This document shows, in pieces, positions 11,482 through 23,745 of a stretch of DNA of 64,000 nt. The translations under genes and the position numbers were made by a program. The DNA comes from Periplaneta americana (lineage: Eukaryota; Arthropoda; Insecta; Blattodea; Blattidae), in assembly GCF_040183065.1 (NCBI RefSeq), contig NC_091126.1, positions 145,230,204 through 145,294,203 on the forward strand, in the 5' to 3' direction. A model generated the notes under the pieces. That model was given only the letters and a program-made list of their open reading frames with translations. It made no database searches and had not been told where the DNA came from. Each line of letters starts with the position of its first letter. The first letter of the stretch is position 1.

Positions 11482-12103
11482 TTATCCAAAATATGAATTT
11501 CACAGAATTGGTAAAATCTTTTTGCACCATTAAGGTGAACAAGATCAGCTTCAATAAGGTGTGTTTGTAAGTACCTCGTTATTTGTGTAACTTTATGTGG
11601 AGTCTAGCAGTACCCTCTTTTTAAATTCACTTTCAATTGCAAAGGTTATTCAGCATTGAAATTACATATAGGTGAGAAATAGCCAACAGATCTTGCCCGT
11701 TGTCCTCTTATTAGAGATCGGGTTCTTTTAAATGTTATAGATTCAGAAGACAAGACCAACATCTTTACTTTTCTACTGGAAGCAGCCATTTAAAACACAT
11801 AATCGCCCTTAAATATCCATTGCCCTTCTTGTCGGATTTGAAGCTATGACTCTTGGATATAACTGCTAGAATGGTAGTCACTAAACCACTGAAGACAATG
11901 TGGGACATTAATAAATTTCTGATTTAGAAGTACAACTATCATTATTAAAAAATAATTTAAAATGTAGTTAAGGGGTGCTAAGAGTACCATGATACAGTAA
12001 TTATATGTAAAGTAAATGCCTTAAAGCTTAATGACACATATTTCACTTGATTTATTGTATTCCATAGATCTTACATTAGCAATGAATATATAAATGACAA
12101 TCT
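11482..12103. other. No gene or element recognised
   Basis: AT-rich sequence between two RTE fragments. No domains, repeat ends or tRNA-like boxes were seen. Confidence 0.45.
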
Positions 12104-12706
12104 GGAGAAAATTAAATGCAGAATAAATATGGAAAATGCCTCAAGAGAAAATTAAACGCAGAATAAATATGGAAAATGCCTGTTATTATTTGGTTGAGAA
12201 GTTTTTGTCATCCAGTCTATCAAAAAACCTGAAAGTTGGAATTTATGAAACAGTTATACTACCGGTTTTTTTGTATGGACTTTCACCTTAAGAGAGGAAC
12301 AAAGGTTAAGAGTGTTTGAAAATAAGGTGCTTAGGAAAACATTTGGGGCTAAGTGGGATGAAGTTACAGGAGAATGGAGAAAATTGCACAATGTAGAATT
12401 ACACGCACTGTATTCCTCACCTGACATAATTAGGAATATTAAATCCAGACGTTTGAGAAGAGCAGGGTATGTAGCACGTATGGGTGAATCCAAAAAATGC
12501 ATATAGAGTGTTAGTTGAAAGGCCGGAGGGAAAAAGACCTTTGGGGAGGCCAAGACATAGATGGGAAAATATAAAAATGTATTTGAGGGAGGTGGGATAT
12601 GAAGGTAGAGACTGGATTAATCTTGCTCAGGATAGGGACCAATGGCAGGCTTATGTGAGGGCGGCAATGAACCTCTAGGTTCCTTAAAAGCCATTTGCAA
12701 TTAAGT
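12104..12706 (+). mobile_element. RTE LINE 3' fragment with internal duplication
   Basis: It matches the last ~600 bp of the intact RTE, including [35 protein letters not shown] and the end YVRAAMNL. A roughly 40-bp segment (GAGAAAATTAAAYGCAGAAT and onward) is repeated in tandem at its 5' edge. The GCETWTL stretch is partly deleted near 12275, and a frame change occurs near 12490. It is more diverged than the 10097 copy and lacks the long TAAG tail, so it is older. Confidence 0.85.
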
Positions 12707-13639
12707 ACTAGAAATATTATAGGCCTATTTAAATTTGTGTGGGTAATTTTTGCCCAAGCTGGTAATCAATGTCATAAAAAATATCTTAATAATGCTAGGG
12801 TTAATACACTGAAATTAATCCAATTTCTATTTGTCAAGTGATGTTGAACAGAAATCAAGCTTCCTCATAAATTCGTTGGTTTTATCTTTGCTGTTATTAT
12901 GTTGACATCCTGGCCTTTCAAACGACGTACTATTCAAAGTGTTTAAGTGCTCGAGAAATATAGCAGCAAGGAATGCCAGTCTAAAAAGCCAAAGAGAATT
13001 AGAAAATCGGTTTGCATATTTCGATTTCTCGTACTTTGACTGAAATTATCGTTGTTTTCAATTTTACAGGCATTTGCATTATTTGACTAGGGTTAAGTAC
13101 AGTTATAGTGATGGCGGGGGGGGGGGGGGGTCACAAGCAAGTATCTCACCCAAAAGTGGGTTGCTCCTTCAAAAATTTTGGGAACCACTGGGTTAGTTGA
13201 TGAAGCAAATATACGGAAATGCAGGCAAAATTTTTAGTAGGAAGGAAAGAATACAGGACATCTAATAATGATAAATGTGAAAGACTACTTATTAAGGAAC
13301 TTCACTCAATCATAAGAAAATCTTAAATCAGCAAAAAATAATTATTTATTTTATATCTCTTTACGTTATTGTTATGCTCCATATTTCTAATTTACATTAT
13401 TTTTTCTTAATAAAGTATATATAAAAACATATGACATCATTCAAAAGACAATCGGATTTTCTGTATCACTATATTTCTTTTCATGCGACTTAGTTTATGG
13501 AGGTCACAGCTTTTTAGCCGCCCAGAAAAACACAAACCATTTGCACTTAAGCAACACTGTCTAGTTGTACTGTTAAGACTTGGTCACTGTTATGTGCGCA
13601 CACACACGCACAGTGGCACTACAGTTCTCATAGAATGTC
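12707..13639. other. No gene; G-tract and a hAT-like terminal motif
   Basis: No coding signal. A 16-base G tract is at about 13115-13130. Read in reverse, 13195-13140 gives CCAGTGGTTCCCAAAATTTT, the typical outer end of CAGTGGTT-type hAT elements; no partner end was found. Confidence 0.4.
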
Positions 13640-13960
13640 GGCCATCTTACATATGTCCTTCCAGGTACTTTTGTCCTCTACTTGTCTTCTCCATCTCTTT
13701 GCTCTCATCCTTTCCAGATCACTCTCCACCCCATCAATCAATCTTTCATGCGGTCTTCCTCTAAATCATATTCCTCCTGGTTTACCATCCAGTGTTTTTC
13801 TTGGCATTCTTTCATAAGGCATCTTGTATACATGTTCCAAACACTTCAACCTCTGCACCTTGATTGATGTTACTAAGTCCATTTCATTATAGAGTTCGTA
13901 AATATCTTTATTTGTTCTTGACCTCCACTTCCCTCTGTCGTTCAATGGCCCATAAATTAA
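13640..13960 (-). pseudogene. RTE-type LINE ORF2 C-terminal remnant (second family)
   Basis: On the minus strand the order of motifs is VQRLKCLEHVYKMPYERMPR, then KTLDGKPGG, FRGRPHERLIDGVESDLERM and RAKRWRRQVEDKSTWKDI. This matches the tail of RTE-like proteins (RLRWxGHVxRM...GRRxxGRPxxRWxDxVxxDL...A.DRxxWR). It contains at least one stop and is clearly different from the intact RTE family at 56 kb. No endonuclease or RT core is nearby. Confidence 0.6.
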
Positions 13961-14091
13961 ATATTACATGCGCCCTAGCTAAATATTGTAGCCAAAGAGA
14001 AGATGAGATGTACAAACTAAGTCACCTGAAAAGCATTATAGTATCTCAATATTTCTTTCAAGTGCAACAAAACAGGTGAAAATTCATTATC

Positions 14092-14176
14092 TTCATTTTA
14101 CGTATCATTGTTTCTTGAACACGAATGTCTCATTTTCATTTTACGTATCATTGTTTCTTGAACACGAATGTCTCAA
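14092..14176. repeat. Two-copy 43-bp tandem duplication
   Basis: A unit beginning TTCATTTTACGTATCATTG is repeated directly with period 43 (14092 and 14135). The copies are essentially identical, so the duplication is recent. It lies about 220 bp downstream of the ASF1 stop codon. Confidence 0.9.
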
Positions 14177-14396
14177 TCATTTTTTCACAAAATTAATTAA
14201 TGGCATATCAAAATGGCAATTTCATTAAAATTAGTTTAACGAAATAGTAACAGATGGAACATAAATAGATGTTCCTCAAGAATCTTTAATGACAAGGCAT
14301 TAGCATGCGAGCACACAAAATCAATCAATCACACACACGCAGGCAGACAGACACACACCTTCACAGAAGGTAAATTTCAACAAAAGTACCACAACA

Positions 14397-17300
14397 CTAC
14401 ATCACTTCCATGGCATTCTGAGCACTGGAAGTGGAGACCAGCTCCAGCTCCTCATGCTGTGGTTCCGCATCATCCCAGTTGATCTTGAATCTGGTAACCC
14501 TAGGCTCTGAAGCTAGGATGTTGCGCATAACCTGTAACAGGATAATATACACAGAGTTGACTTCAACACTGTACACACCAACCAACATTGAACTCACTTG
14601 TGAACACATGCCTTGTCAAACTGCGGCTGCACAGGTGGGGTCTCACGCAACTCAGGCTCGGTATACTCATTGTTGATGAAATAACCCACCCTCACAAACT
14701 CTTGCCCCCGATATGCACACGTCAATAGCACCACTGTGACGCCAAGTGCATCAGCCACAGGAATCTTGCTGACATCTGGAGGGTCAGCCTGCACATAAAG
14801 AGGCTTAGTCAGCCAGACATACAATGCCACCATCACAACCATCACATGGTCAAGAATCCTACCTGGAATACAAACATGTGTTTTCCTTCTGGAATGGGCC
14901 CCACATAGATGGTGTCCAGCACCTGGTCATGCTCCTCACTCTCTGCAGAGCCCACATAGATCATCTTCCATTCCAGATCTGCAGAAATTAAGTACTGATC
15001 ACAAACATTTCCACTAGTCAATATTATTTGACATTTTGATTTATGCAAATTATATAATTTAGTTTTCCTCTTTAAGGCTCATTCAATCTACACAATGTCC
15101 AAAATATTCTCCTCAAAAAATCAATGTCTTTGGCCTTCAGTAGTTTTAAATTTCGAAAAGAAAAACAACGTATTTCTCTGGACGAAGATGAGGCGGAAAA
15201 TGTGTACAGTGAAACCTCTCATTTACGGACATCGTAACAATCTGTCCGCATCTGAGAGGTGTCCTTTATTGGGAGAGGAGGCTCCCCAATCTAACAGTAA
15301 ATTTATAATATGCATTATGTATCCCTTCACGCTTTAAATGAAATGTATTACTGTAGTTTAATTCTAAATACAGTATACTACAGTAAATTCTTTGCAACTT
15401 TGAACTGCAGTAGATAAGACCGAAAAAGGAAAATACAGTACTGTGCCATGTAATTTTATTCTAGGTCTACAGTTATTCAGTACTGTAATTTACAGTTTTC
15501 AACTTAACCTTTAAGTTCAGATGCCATGTCTCTCAAAACAGAACAACTGATTGAAGTGAATAGAATAATCCTACTAACCCTATCATGTGTCGAATACAAT
15601 TTCACGATCGCGGTAACCTTGGACCCATCAACAAGGTTAAATTTTATGACTTTGTTTATCCACCCACTTCCAGCTAACAAGGAGTAGCCGGCTTGGCTAG
15701 TAGCTAGTGGTAGCCTACGAGACCCTTATTGTCTTCCTTCATGTTAAGGAATTTTTCTGTACTAAATTTTCCACTTTTGTAACACATTAGGTCTTGAAAT
15801 CCAAGTTTTATCCGCAGTCAGGAGGTAAAGCAAGCTTTAGGACTGTGAAACAGCTATCCGTGTCTAAGAATGTCCATAAACGAGAGTTAAATTTATTATT
15901 ATTTCTATATTATTTCAGTTGAGACATAAAAATCTGTCCATATCTGAGGAGTGTCTATAAGGAGAGGTTTCACTGTAGGCCCTACTACTTTTTTATCTAT
16001 TAAATTTAATTTAATTTGTACAGAAGTCTGAAATTTGGCCTCTGAAAAGAAGCTCCGAAAATGTATTAAATGCCAAAGAAATGAGTTTCTGGAGACGAGC
16101 TGCAGGAAAATCCAGAAGGGAAAGAATTACAATTAGATATAAAGCAAAATCATAATAGCATTTCGTTGTGTAGATAATGTAGCCTAAATATATTGTAAAA
16201 ACAACTCCCTAATTTGAAAAGATAATTTAAACGAAGTAATTAAATATTAATGTCAACAACATAAAATAAAATGCATAAGCAAAACAATTAGTTGTTTAGA
16301 TAATGTAAATATATTATAAATACAACTCTCTAATTTTAAAAGACATAATATTGAAATAAATTTATAATATTCTTGCCAATTCCACTAGGACAGTGGTTCT
16401 TAATTTTCTTTGAGTCACGGACACCTTCAGAAGTGTGGTAAGAATCGGAGATTACAGAAACAGCACATGTCAATCAATACACCACACACAGTGACATGTG
16501 CTGTTTCTGCAATCCCCGATTCATTTGTTGTCAACAGCTGTTACAGCTATCTACATGTAGTGATTGATGGCCCTCACATTTCTGTATATGGTGCCATCAC
16601 CACATTTATTCACATTTATATTACTGTCATTTTAACACTTCATTTGTATTTCTCTTATTGCATTTATATCCTCTTCCCTTATAGTTTCTCAACTTTAACC
16701 CCTATTATCATCTCAGATCTATACTCGTACTCCTTAACCTATAAACCTTATCTACACTCTACTCCGTAATCTTTTTTTTTTTAGTAGGTTATTTTACGAC
16801 GCTTTATGGACAAATTTCAGAACACGGATTCCTTCCTTTCCCTCTTACTTCAAAATTCCAACCTTGTGCGCACAAAATAAATTATTGGCACTGAAAAGTA
16901 CCTTTTCGTAAGCATTATGATGCGCATTTGACAAACGCAGATAAATCTGCTCTTTTTAGTATTGCAAGATATAATTGTCAGTGAGGAATCCGTATACTGA
17001 AATTTTCCCCTCCTCTTGCCTCATGTTAAGAGTAACGCCTGCCCAATACTCCCCCCACCCAGCCTGGGGCATGCCAGATTCCTGACCGCCTATGGGTTAG
17101 ACGGTTAAATGAGGGAGGTATGTGATAAGTTAGTGGATTAGTTGAGGAGATACCTCAGTAACGTGAAGCTGAAGAATGAGACAAGGTTTCAATGATTTGA
17201 GTTTTCTCTTTGTTTGTAGTGTGGAGAGATTTCGAAGTTTCACCGTATATTTTTTTCATTATGACAAAAAGAACGCCGCAGAAATTAATACTGAGGAGCA

Positions 17301-17858
17301 ATATCCGTTGTGCCCTTTCACCTATGAACAGCAACGAACCTAACCTAACTTTATTAATAGACTCCTCTTCCATGTATTGCTGTTTAACAACAATTACCTT
17401 AAGGTAGATATAATGCAAAAAAATCATAATGAAATAGAAGTACAACCAATAAAATAACGCTGATAAATTGTGGTGACGAAACGGGGAAACAGGAGAGCTT
17501 ATAGAATGCATGTGGGAGGCAGTGCTTTGCGAATACGCATCCCCCACGCGCAACTACAATTGAATGGATGAAGCTGTTCACGTCATTATTGGCATTATCG
17601 CATTAGTAATTTGAGTCAGAATTATATTACATGAATAACTACTTTCAAAATTTGCTAAATATTTAAATCTACATCTGGTACAGTAACATACAGTCTAATA
17701 TTTTCAATCACTTGTCACTCAAACATTCCCTTGAAACACAAACGCTTACCTTCTTTCAGTTCTTCGATACATTCAAACGTTAGCTCAAATTGGAAGGGGT
17801 TGAGAAAAGGTGATGGATTATCCAACACAACAACATTACACAGTTGTACTTTGGCCAT
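14397..17858 (-). CDS. asf1: Histone chaperone ASF1 (anti-silencing function 1), 4 coding exons
   Basis: ASF1 binds H3-H4 dimers and hands them to CAF-1 or HIRA for nucleosome assembly in the nucleus. Coding exons on the minus strand are 17858-17750, 14978-14863, 14788-14612 and 14531-14397; the first starts [18 protein letters not shown]. They join to 178 codons with TAG at 14397-14399. Recognisable blocks are [27 protein letters not shown]-type [19 protein letters not shown] and [19 protein letters not shown]. The immunoglobulin-like core of about 155 residues is complete, and most of it reads almost like the Drosophila protein. The acidic C-terminal tail is short (about 20 residues), so the protein is shorter than the ~200-residue animal homologues I recall. 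Introns are 2771, 74 and 80 bp. Introns 1 and 2 are GT-AG; intron 3 needs a GC donor (AAG|GCATGT). No internal stop or frameshift was seen. ATTAAA (reverse of 14285-14290) may serve as polyadenylation signal. Confidence 0.95.
15207..15975. mobile_element. Tc1/mariner-type (Tigger-like) non-autonomous element in ASF1 intron 1
   Basis: The ends are inverted repeats reading CAGTGAAACCTCTCATTTA (left) and, in reverse, CAGTGAAACCTCTCCTTATA (right). Inner similarity continues (CTGTCCGCATCTGAGAGGTGT on the left, with the matching CAGATATGGACAG motif on the right). TA flanks both ends (15205-15206 and 15976-15977), as expected for this superfamily. The 769-bp body has no transposase frame. Confidence 0.8.
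16387..16522. repeat. Foldback hairpin beside a hAT-like end, ASF1 intron 1
   Basis: Arms of 31 bp at 16442-16472 and 16492-16522 are inverted copies with about three mismatches, separated by 19 bp; the arm includes AGAAACAGCACATGTCA. It would form a strong stem-loop in RNA. Just upstream, CAGTGGTTCTTAA at 16387 is a typical hAT terminal motif, so this may be a decayed foldback MITE. Confidence 0.7.
16800..17010. repeat. Dispersed repeat, second copy at 52705-52880
   Basis: This stretch matches 52705-52880 in the same orientation, sharing ACAAATTTCAGAAC, GTGCACACAAAATAAATTA and AAATCTGCTCTTTTTAGTAT with several gaps. It is preceded by a fragment of SINE 3' sequence (TTATTTTACGACGCT). No ends or coding capacity could be defined. 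Confidence 0.65.
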
Positions 17859-18415
17859 TCTTTGCAAAACTGGAAATAAAGCAATATTTTTCTTAAATCA
17901 TAGAAATTAATTGAAAAGCAGCCCGAATAACAAATATCACACTGTAATAAAATTCCTAACAGCATTATCCAATGCAAGTATTTACATTAAACTCCAAAAT
18001 AAATACACTGCTCTTTACTAGAAATATTACTGTATTAATTCCTTGCCGTTTCTCCCGCAAACTATTTTGTGTATGTATTTTTGGCGGCAAAAGCACCAAG
18101 TTATAAAACAGGGTAACCAACAACCGAGTTAAAATGTCCAAGTTGTCTGCTAAAATTGACCACAGCTAACTAGAGAGCTTAATAAGAACAAAAATAAGAG
18201 GAGAGTGACGAAACAATAAAAGATAAAAAAAAATATGACTATAGTATAAGAAAATTTCGAAGCTTTAACATTCGGCAAGAATGTATAAACATTTTTCATC
18301 TCTGAACAAACATTGGCTGCGCTGAGGTAGCGCTGACGACCCCATTCATTCAACGCCTTGCTGACCGTCAGCGCTGAAATAGCGGCCGCCAATTTTCTTA
18401 GCAAAATTTTCGCTT
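17859..18415 (-). promoter_or_regulatory. Probable ASF1 5' UTR and promoter region
   Basis: This interval lies directly upstream of the ASF1 start on the minus strand and becomes CpG-rich at 18300-18415. A CCAAT box in the direction of the gene (GCCAATGT, reverse of 18309-18316) is visible, and another CCAAT lies on the other strand near 18388. A 97-codon minus-strand frame crosses it but has no recognisable domain and is probably chance. Transcription start is not determined. Confidence 0.45.
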
Positions 18416-20020
18416 CAAAGCCCACGTCACAAGCCGGAGCCATACGTCGGCAACACTATAATTAACTGTCAAATGGAGGCCTACTGTTCAGAACATGTGC
18501 TTGTGCTAATGTCGAGTTTCAATATAAATTAATATTACAATATAAGTGTGTGTCGATGGAATTATGTTCGAGGTCGTAACAAACGTTAATTGTTGATGTA
18601 TTATAAACTAAGTGTGTGTTGGCGATAAAAACAAGACAATGAAAATATGGCTGCAGTCTTTGGCAATTTTTACGGTTATTATTAATGACAAAATTACTGA
18701 CAATTCTTCTAAATATTAAATATTGTATAAACTACATTTTTTTAGTCTTACTTGTGGTTTGTGGCGTATCAGAATTCTAGCCAAATTGTTGCGTCTCGCC
18801 TGCTACATCAATAAAGTTACGGTGTTGATTTTCAAGTTCATTGTAAACAGCTGTTTTGTGATCCCGGCATAAATGTTGCAGTTTTGTTGAAGATTCTGAA
18901 TGCCTGCTATACGTCAGAACTGTCTATATTTGTAGATGCATACACTCACCATGGATGAATATATATTATATTTATCCATGCACTCAATTTGTTTGTTTTC
19001 AAGGTTTGTTGGGCGCGGCTCCGAACAGAGGCAGCGGCATTTCCCCTAAGGTTAGAGCTCAGTTTAGATGTGTGTGTATTAATAGAAAAAAATGTCATAT
19101 AAACATGCGTCCTATTTTCAGTATTTTAGCCCCTAATATTCGATTAATACATACACACCTAAACTGAGATCTAACCTTAGGGGAAATGCCGCTGCCCCTG
19201 TTCGGAAGCGCGCCCGGTTTGTTTAGTAATATTATTTATTTTGTAATAAATTAGTTATAAACATGTTTCTTTTCACTTCGTATTTACAGGATTTAAAGTT
19301 CACTGAGTTTACGCTAATTGGCACATACTTAATAGATAATGATGTGTTTTATTACGTATTATGTTGAAGGTATGTTTCTTCATTTTTTCATAGATTTTTA
19401 TACTTGGCCTTGGCCTAATTAAAATTAAATTTAAAAAATTTATAACAAATAATTTAGGATAACAGTATTGTTATGGTGACTGGCGAAGTTCAAACTAAAA
19501 CTGGCTTCCTGGACATCTGAAATATTTATAGAAAAGCACGACAGATAATCACATGAAATTAACATGTATATGATATCCTAGACCTTTCACGTCAGAGGTG
19601 AAACAACATAAGGCGGCAAAACATTGTCAATTTACTACCCACGTAATAGTTAATTGATTGGAATAGGGTACTGCGAAAATAGGGCTACGTCGTTATTTTT
19701 GGTACAAGTAACATTTATTTAAGTTTTTATTTACTTTCCCTTGTATCATCAATAAAAAAGCACTTATGCTTTTAATTTTTTTAAGTTATAAGTGGCTGTA
19801 TGCATATACCTACGCGGTATTCTGAAACTCAAATGAAATACCATTTCGGATTCCGTAATAAATTACGTACAACAATACACTGAATCTTGATCATATGCAC
19901 TTAGTTTTGTATCAATTAATGTCGAAAATTTACATGTAACAACGAAATCAAAGCACTAAAACGTCAAACGTCATGCCTTTATTTCGCCTCCGCCCGCCTC
20001 CACTCAGCGTTGCCAAACCT
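18416..20020 (-). mobile_element. P-element-like transposon, decayed copy
   Basis: It is a reverse-oriented relative of the element at 30506-32478. The left end (AAGCCGGAGCCATACGTCGG) matches that element's right end. Internal blocks match throughout, for example the splice-acceptor-like ATTTCAG before ATGTCCAGGAAGCCAG. The other end stops at GCGTTGCCAAACCT (20021), so the outer TIR is lost there. A 205-bp MITE is inserted at 19011-19215. It carries no intact transposase. It lies just upstream of the ASF1 promoter region. Confidence 0.75.
19011..19215. mobile_element. 205-bp MITE with ~73-bp TIRs and 8-bp TSD
   Basis: Two long inverted arms starting GGGCGCGGCTCCGAACAGAG and ending at GTGTATTAAT make up most of the element, with only a handful of mismatches. 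GGTTTGTT lies at 19003-19010 and 19216-19223 as an 8-bp target-site duplication. It is nested inside the P-like element, so it is younger than that copy. An 8-bp duplication fits hAT or P; no coding part remains to decide. Confidence 0.88.
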
Positions 20021-23000
20021 CAATTATTTAATTAATGGAGATATACACAAAATTGAACAGAGGAGTCGCCATACCAATGTGGGTTTTGTGAACCTTTTCC
20101 AGAGGCATGACAAGCCGTGGATGAATAGGATTATTGACCTGGCTCAGTTGGAGAGGGACATGGCCCATATTAATATTATAGACACATCCTTCATTGTAAG
20201 AGAGGAATATAGCAATCATGGACTGCATTTGAATTCTCGAGGCAAGGACTCGCTAACGCGTCTCACAGGCTTTAGTGTGACCATGGCAAGTGTGACAATA
20301 AAATTCCTCTTGTAATCCGTCATAGCGCTTGTCCTTTTCAGGGTAAATAAAAAAGTCAAAATAATAGCAATAATAACAGAATCAACAAATCGTAACGCAA
20401 ACAACACTCAGTGTATTCCATCAGAGTATAAGAAGTATAAGAAATAAGACTAATGAACACCTTGCATTCTTAGATTCCGTACATTTCAATCCGAATGTGC
20501 TAAGTATTACGGTACCGAACACCATATGAAAAAAGCAGGAAATATTGTCTCTCTCACTGGAAGGATATAAATTAGGTGCTAGTTACTGCAGACAAACTCT
20601 TGAGGATGGAGATGTGAGTGTGTTTCTCAAATCTGGCCTTAAATTAAAAAATATTGAAATTCACATTTTCGCAGAGACAGGGATTTAGAAATTTGTACTG
20701 TTGACTTAGAAAATGAAACATATAATTTAATTATAATATGTCTATATAGATCACCATCTGGAGACTACGAAAATTTCATTCATTTATTGGAAAAGACACT
20801 GGAATACTTGCAGAAACTGAAACGTGAATGCATTATTGCAGAGACATCAATATCTATTAAGTAACAGAAAGCAATAGGAAAGATCAACTATATTCATTGC
20901 TAGAATCTTTCAATTGAATTTACACAGTAAATTTTCCGACCAGAATACAAGGGGATTCAGCTACTGCAATAGACAACATATTTATCGGAAAAGAATAGGT
21001 ACATCTCAAACAACCCCAATAATTAATGGTCTTTCGTACCATATGCTCAACTCCTAAATATAAATATTAGCACATCAAAAAAAAAACAACTAAAGTGAGA
21101 TTCAGAAATATAAACAAGGAATCACTAAATAATTTTGAAATAAATCTTAAAAATGAAACATGGGAATCAGTATTAGTCAAAGTGATATATACAGTAAATT
21201 CAGAGAGGTTCATAAAACATTTCTAAATACTTTTGAATACAATCCTTTAAAGTATAAAATATGTAACGATAGATGGATTACACAACATATTAAAATCTCA
21301 TCCAAAACCAAGAGATCATTATACATACATAGCAGAAATAATGGTACAAACTTAAAACAACACTATGTATAAAAATTATTAAAAAATATTACACAAAGTT
21401 ATCCTAAAAGCTAAATAATTACACTATAATATGACAATACAAAACTCTGATAATAAAACCAAAACAATATGGAACATAATTAAAAAGAAAAGTGGACGAT
21501 CAAAAAGTAAAGTAACAAACTATACCCTTATATCTAACAATACAAAAATGTCATACCCACATGAAATTGCAAATATATATAACAAATATATATAGGGGCG
21601 CAAATATCCATAGTAGCTGACGCGCCCTTTTTAAACCCCACTAACTAACTAACTATAACAAATATTTTCTTACAATAACTGATAAGCTCAACATTCCCCA
21701 AGATAATGTTACCAACAGTTTAGACTCCTTAACACAATATTTTCCGACAAAATTCCCAAATATTGAAATATTTCCAACAAACAAGCAATAAATGATTGCA
21801 ATTATTAAAAATCTAAAGTCAAAAAACTCCTCAGGGTATGATGAAATAACAAGCAAAATATTAAAAGCGAGTCACATATTATAGCTGGGTCATTAAGTTA
21901 TTTATGTAACTATTCAATGTTCGATGGTATATTCCTCGAGAGATTAAAATATTCAGTGGTTATTCTTATCTTTAAAAAGGGAGAACAATGTCTCCAGAAA
22001 ATTATAGACCCATATCACTTCTACCAGTCTTCTCCAAAATCTTTGAAAAAGTAATGTATAAAAGATTACACCTTCATCTAGAAAGATATAACATTTTAGT
22101 CCCAGAAAAGTTTGGATTTAGGAAAAATAAAGGCACGGAAAATGCCACATTTAGTTTAACTGACAAAATTCTGGAAGCAGTTAATAAGAATTACAAGTTT
22201 GAGGGATTATCTGTGATTTATCCAAATCATTTCACTCTATAAATCATAAAATGCTACTAGACAAATTAGTTTATTATGGAATTAAAGGCGTTGTACACCA
22301 ATGGTTTCACTCATATCTCATAGATAGGAAGCAGAAAGTCGAAATCAATACAACTTACTATGAAATCTATCTCGACATGGGGAACTATTAATAATGGAAT
22401 TCCTCAAAAATCATTATTAGGTCCCCTACTTTTTCAAGTGTTAATAAATGATCTTGCCTTCCCTAAAAAAAATATGTAGGTCATCCCATATTATTTGATG
22501 ACACAAGTATAGTAATTACAGTCAATAACTCCGACACATTTCAATTTTCAACAGGAAATTCTCCTCAAAATATGTTCTGACTGGTTCCCAGTCAATTTTT
22601 TCCGTACGTTATTTTACGACGTTGTATCAACATCTCAGATTATTTAGCGTCTGAATGAAATGAATGCCGGTGAAATGAGTCCGGGGCCCAGCACCAATAG
22701 TTACCCAGCATTTGCTCATATTGGGTTGAGGAAAAACCCCGGAAAACCTCAACCATGTAACTTGGCCCGACCGGGTATCGAACCCGGGCCACCTGGCTTC
22801 GCGGCCAGACACGCTAACCGTTACTCCACAGGTGTGGACTCCTTAGTTAATAAATTTGTATTAAATTATAACAAAACTAACACAATTCAATTTAAATCCT
22901 CTCCCAATTCAACCAAACAAATTTCAAGCACAGCAATTAACAGTAGGTCTCAAATAGAAACAACAACAGAATTTCTTGGCTTAAAAACGATGTGTTAGAA

Positions 23001-23745
23001 TGGTAAAGAAATTCCCCCCAAACTAAATACAGCACTTTTCTATTAGATCTATGCAAAAGATAGTAAATATCAATACCTTAAAAACAAAATAATTTGCATA
23101 CTTCCACTCGGTAATGAGTTTTGAAATAATATTTTGGGGATATTCCATAGATAGTAACAGTACATTCCTACTACAAAAAAGAGCAATTAGAATAACAGTA
23201 GATGCCAAATCTAGGAAATCGTGTAACTATTAAAAAAAAACTACAAATAATGCCCATGGCTTGTCAGTATAATTTTTCACTAATAGCCTTCCTCGTATAT
23301 AATCGTGAAAACTTTGTAACTAATTCAACAGTTCATAGCATAAATACGCGTCAAAAATGACTTTTATACTCCATCGGCAAGTCTATCATGCTATCAGAAA
23401 AGGAGTGCGTTATATGGCAGTAAACATTTTGAATAGCCTACCTAGGGATATAAAAAATAAAACTCAGAATATAAGATTATTTAGGCCAAATTAAAGTAGT
23501 ATCTAATTTCTTACGCCTTCTATTCTGTAGGTGAATTCATGACATTCAACGACGCTTCATGAAATTGATACTAAAGCTTTGTGTTATACTCGTAGATTAA
23601 TTGTAAACCTCTTTATATATATTTTAACCAGACTGTGATTAAAAATTAAGATTTTATAGTAGTATTAAGTTTTTTGACTTGTTCCATATTGTAGCTGTGA
23701 AGCAAGGTACGAATATTATGGAATGTTAATAAATATGTACAATAA
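20021..23745 (+). mobile_element. Decayed CR1/Jockey-like LINE, near full length
   Basis: Parts in order: an ORF1 remnant at 20021-20310 (FVNLFQRHDKPWMNRIIDLA, NHGLHLNSRGKDSL, an SGNH-like motif seen in some LINE ORF1 proteins). Next is an endonuclease remnant near 20690-20870 (YNLIIICLYRSPSGDYENF). RT remnants follow, including ENYRPISLLPVFSKIFEKVM at 21994, FGFRKN and later pieces, then a C-terminal region and a 3' UTR ending GGAATGTTAATAAATATGTA. There are many stops and frame changes. A SINE interrupts it at 22606-22840. A 5'-truncated copy of the same 3' end is at 44985-45600 (minus). Confidence 0.8.
22606..22840 (-). mobile_element. tRNA-derived SINE inserted in a LINE (minus strand)
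   Basis: It is a reverse copy of the SINE family at 3539 and 32945. Reading from 22840, CACACCTGTGGAGTAACGG leads to the B-box GGTTCGATACCC and the body ends with GTCGTAAAATAACG. It lies inside the LINE's RT region, so it inserted after the LINE. A clean TSD could not be fixed by eye. Confidence 0.88.

Noticed and set aside
17155-17553. 132-codon minus-strand frame in ASF1 intron 1
   Set aside because: Lies wholly within an intron of ASF1, contains no recognisable domain and is rich in codons expected by chance.
18150-18443. 97-codon minus-strand frame (MAPACDVGFEAKILLRKLAAA...) upstream of ASF1
   Set aside because: It begins inside the P-like element end and crosses the presumed ASF1 promoter; no domain was recognised and the second half is low-complexity.
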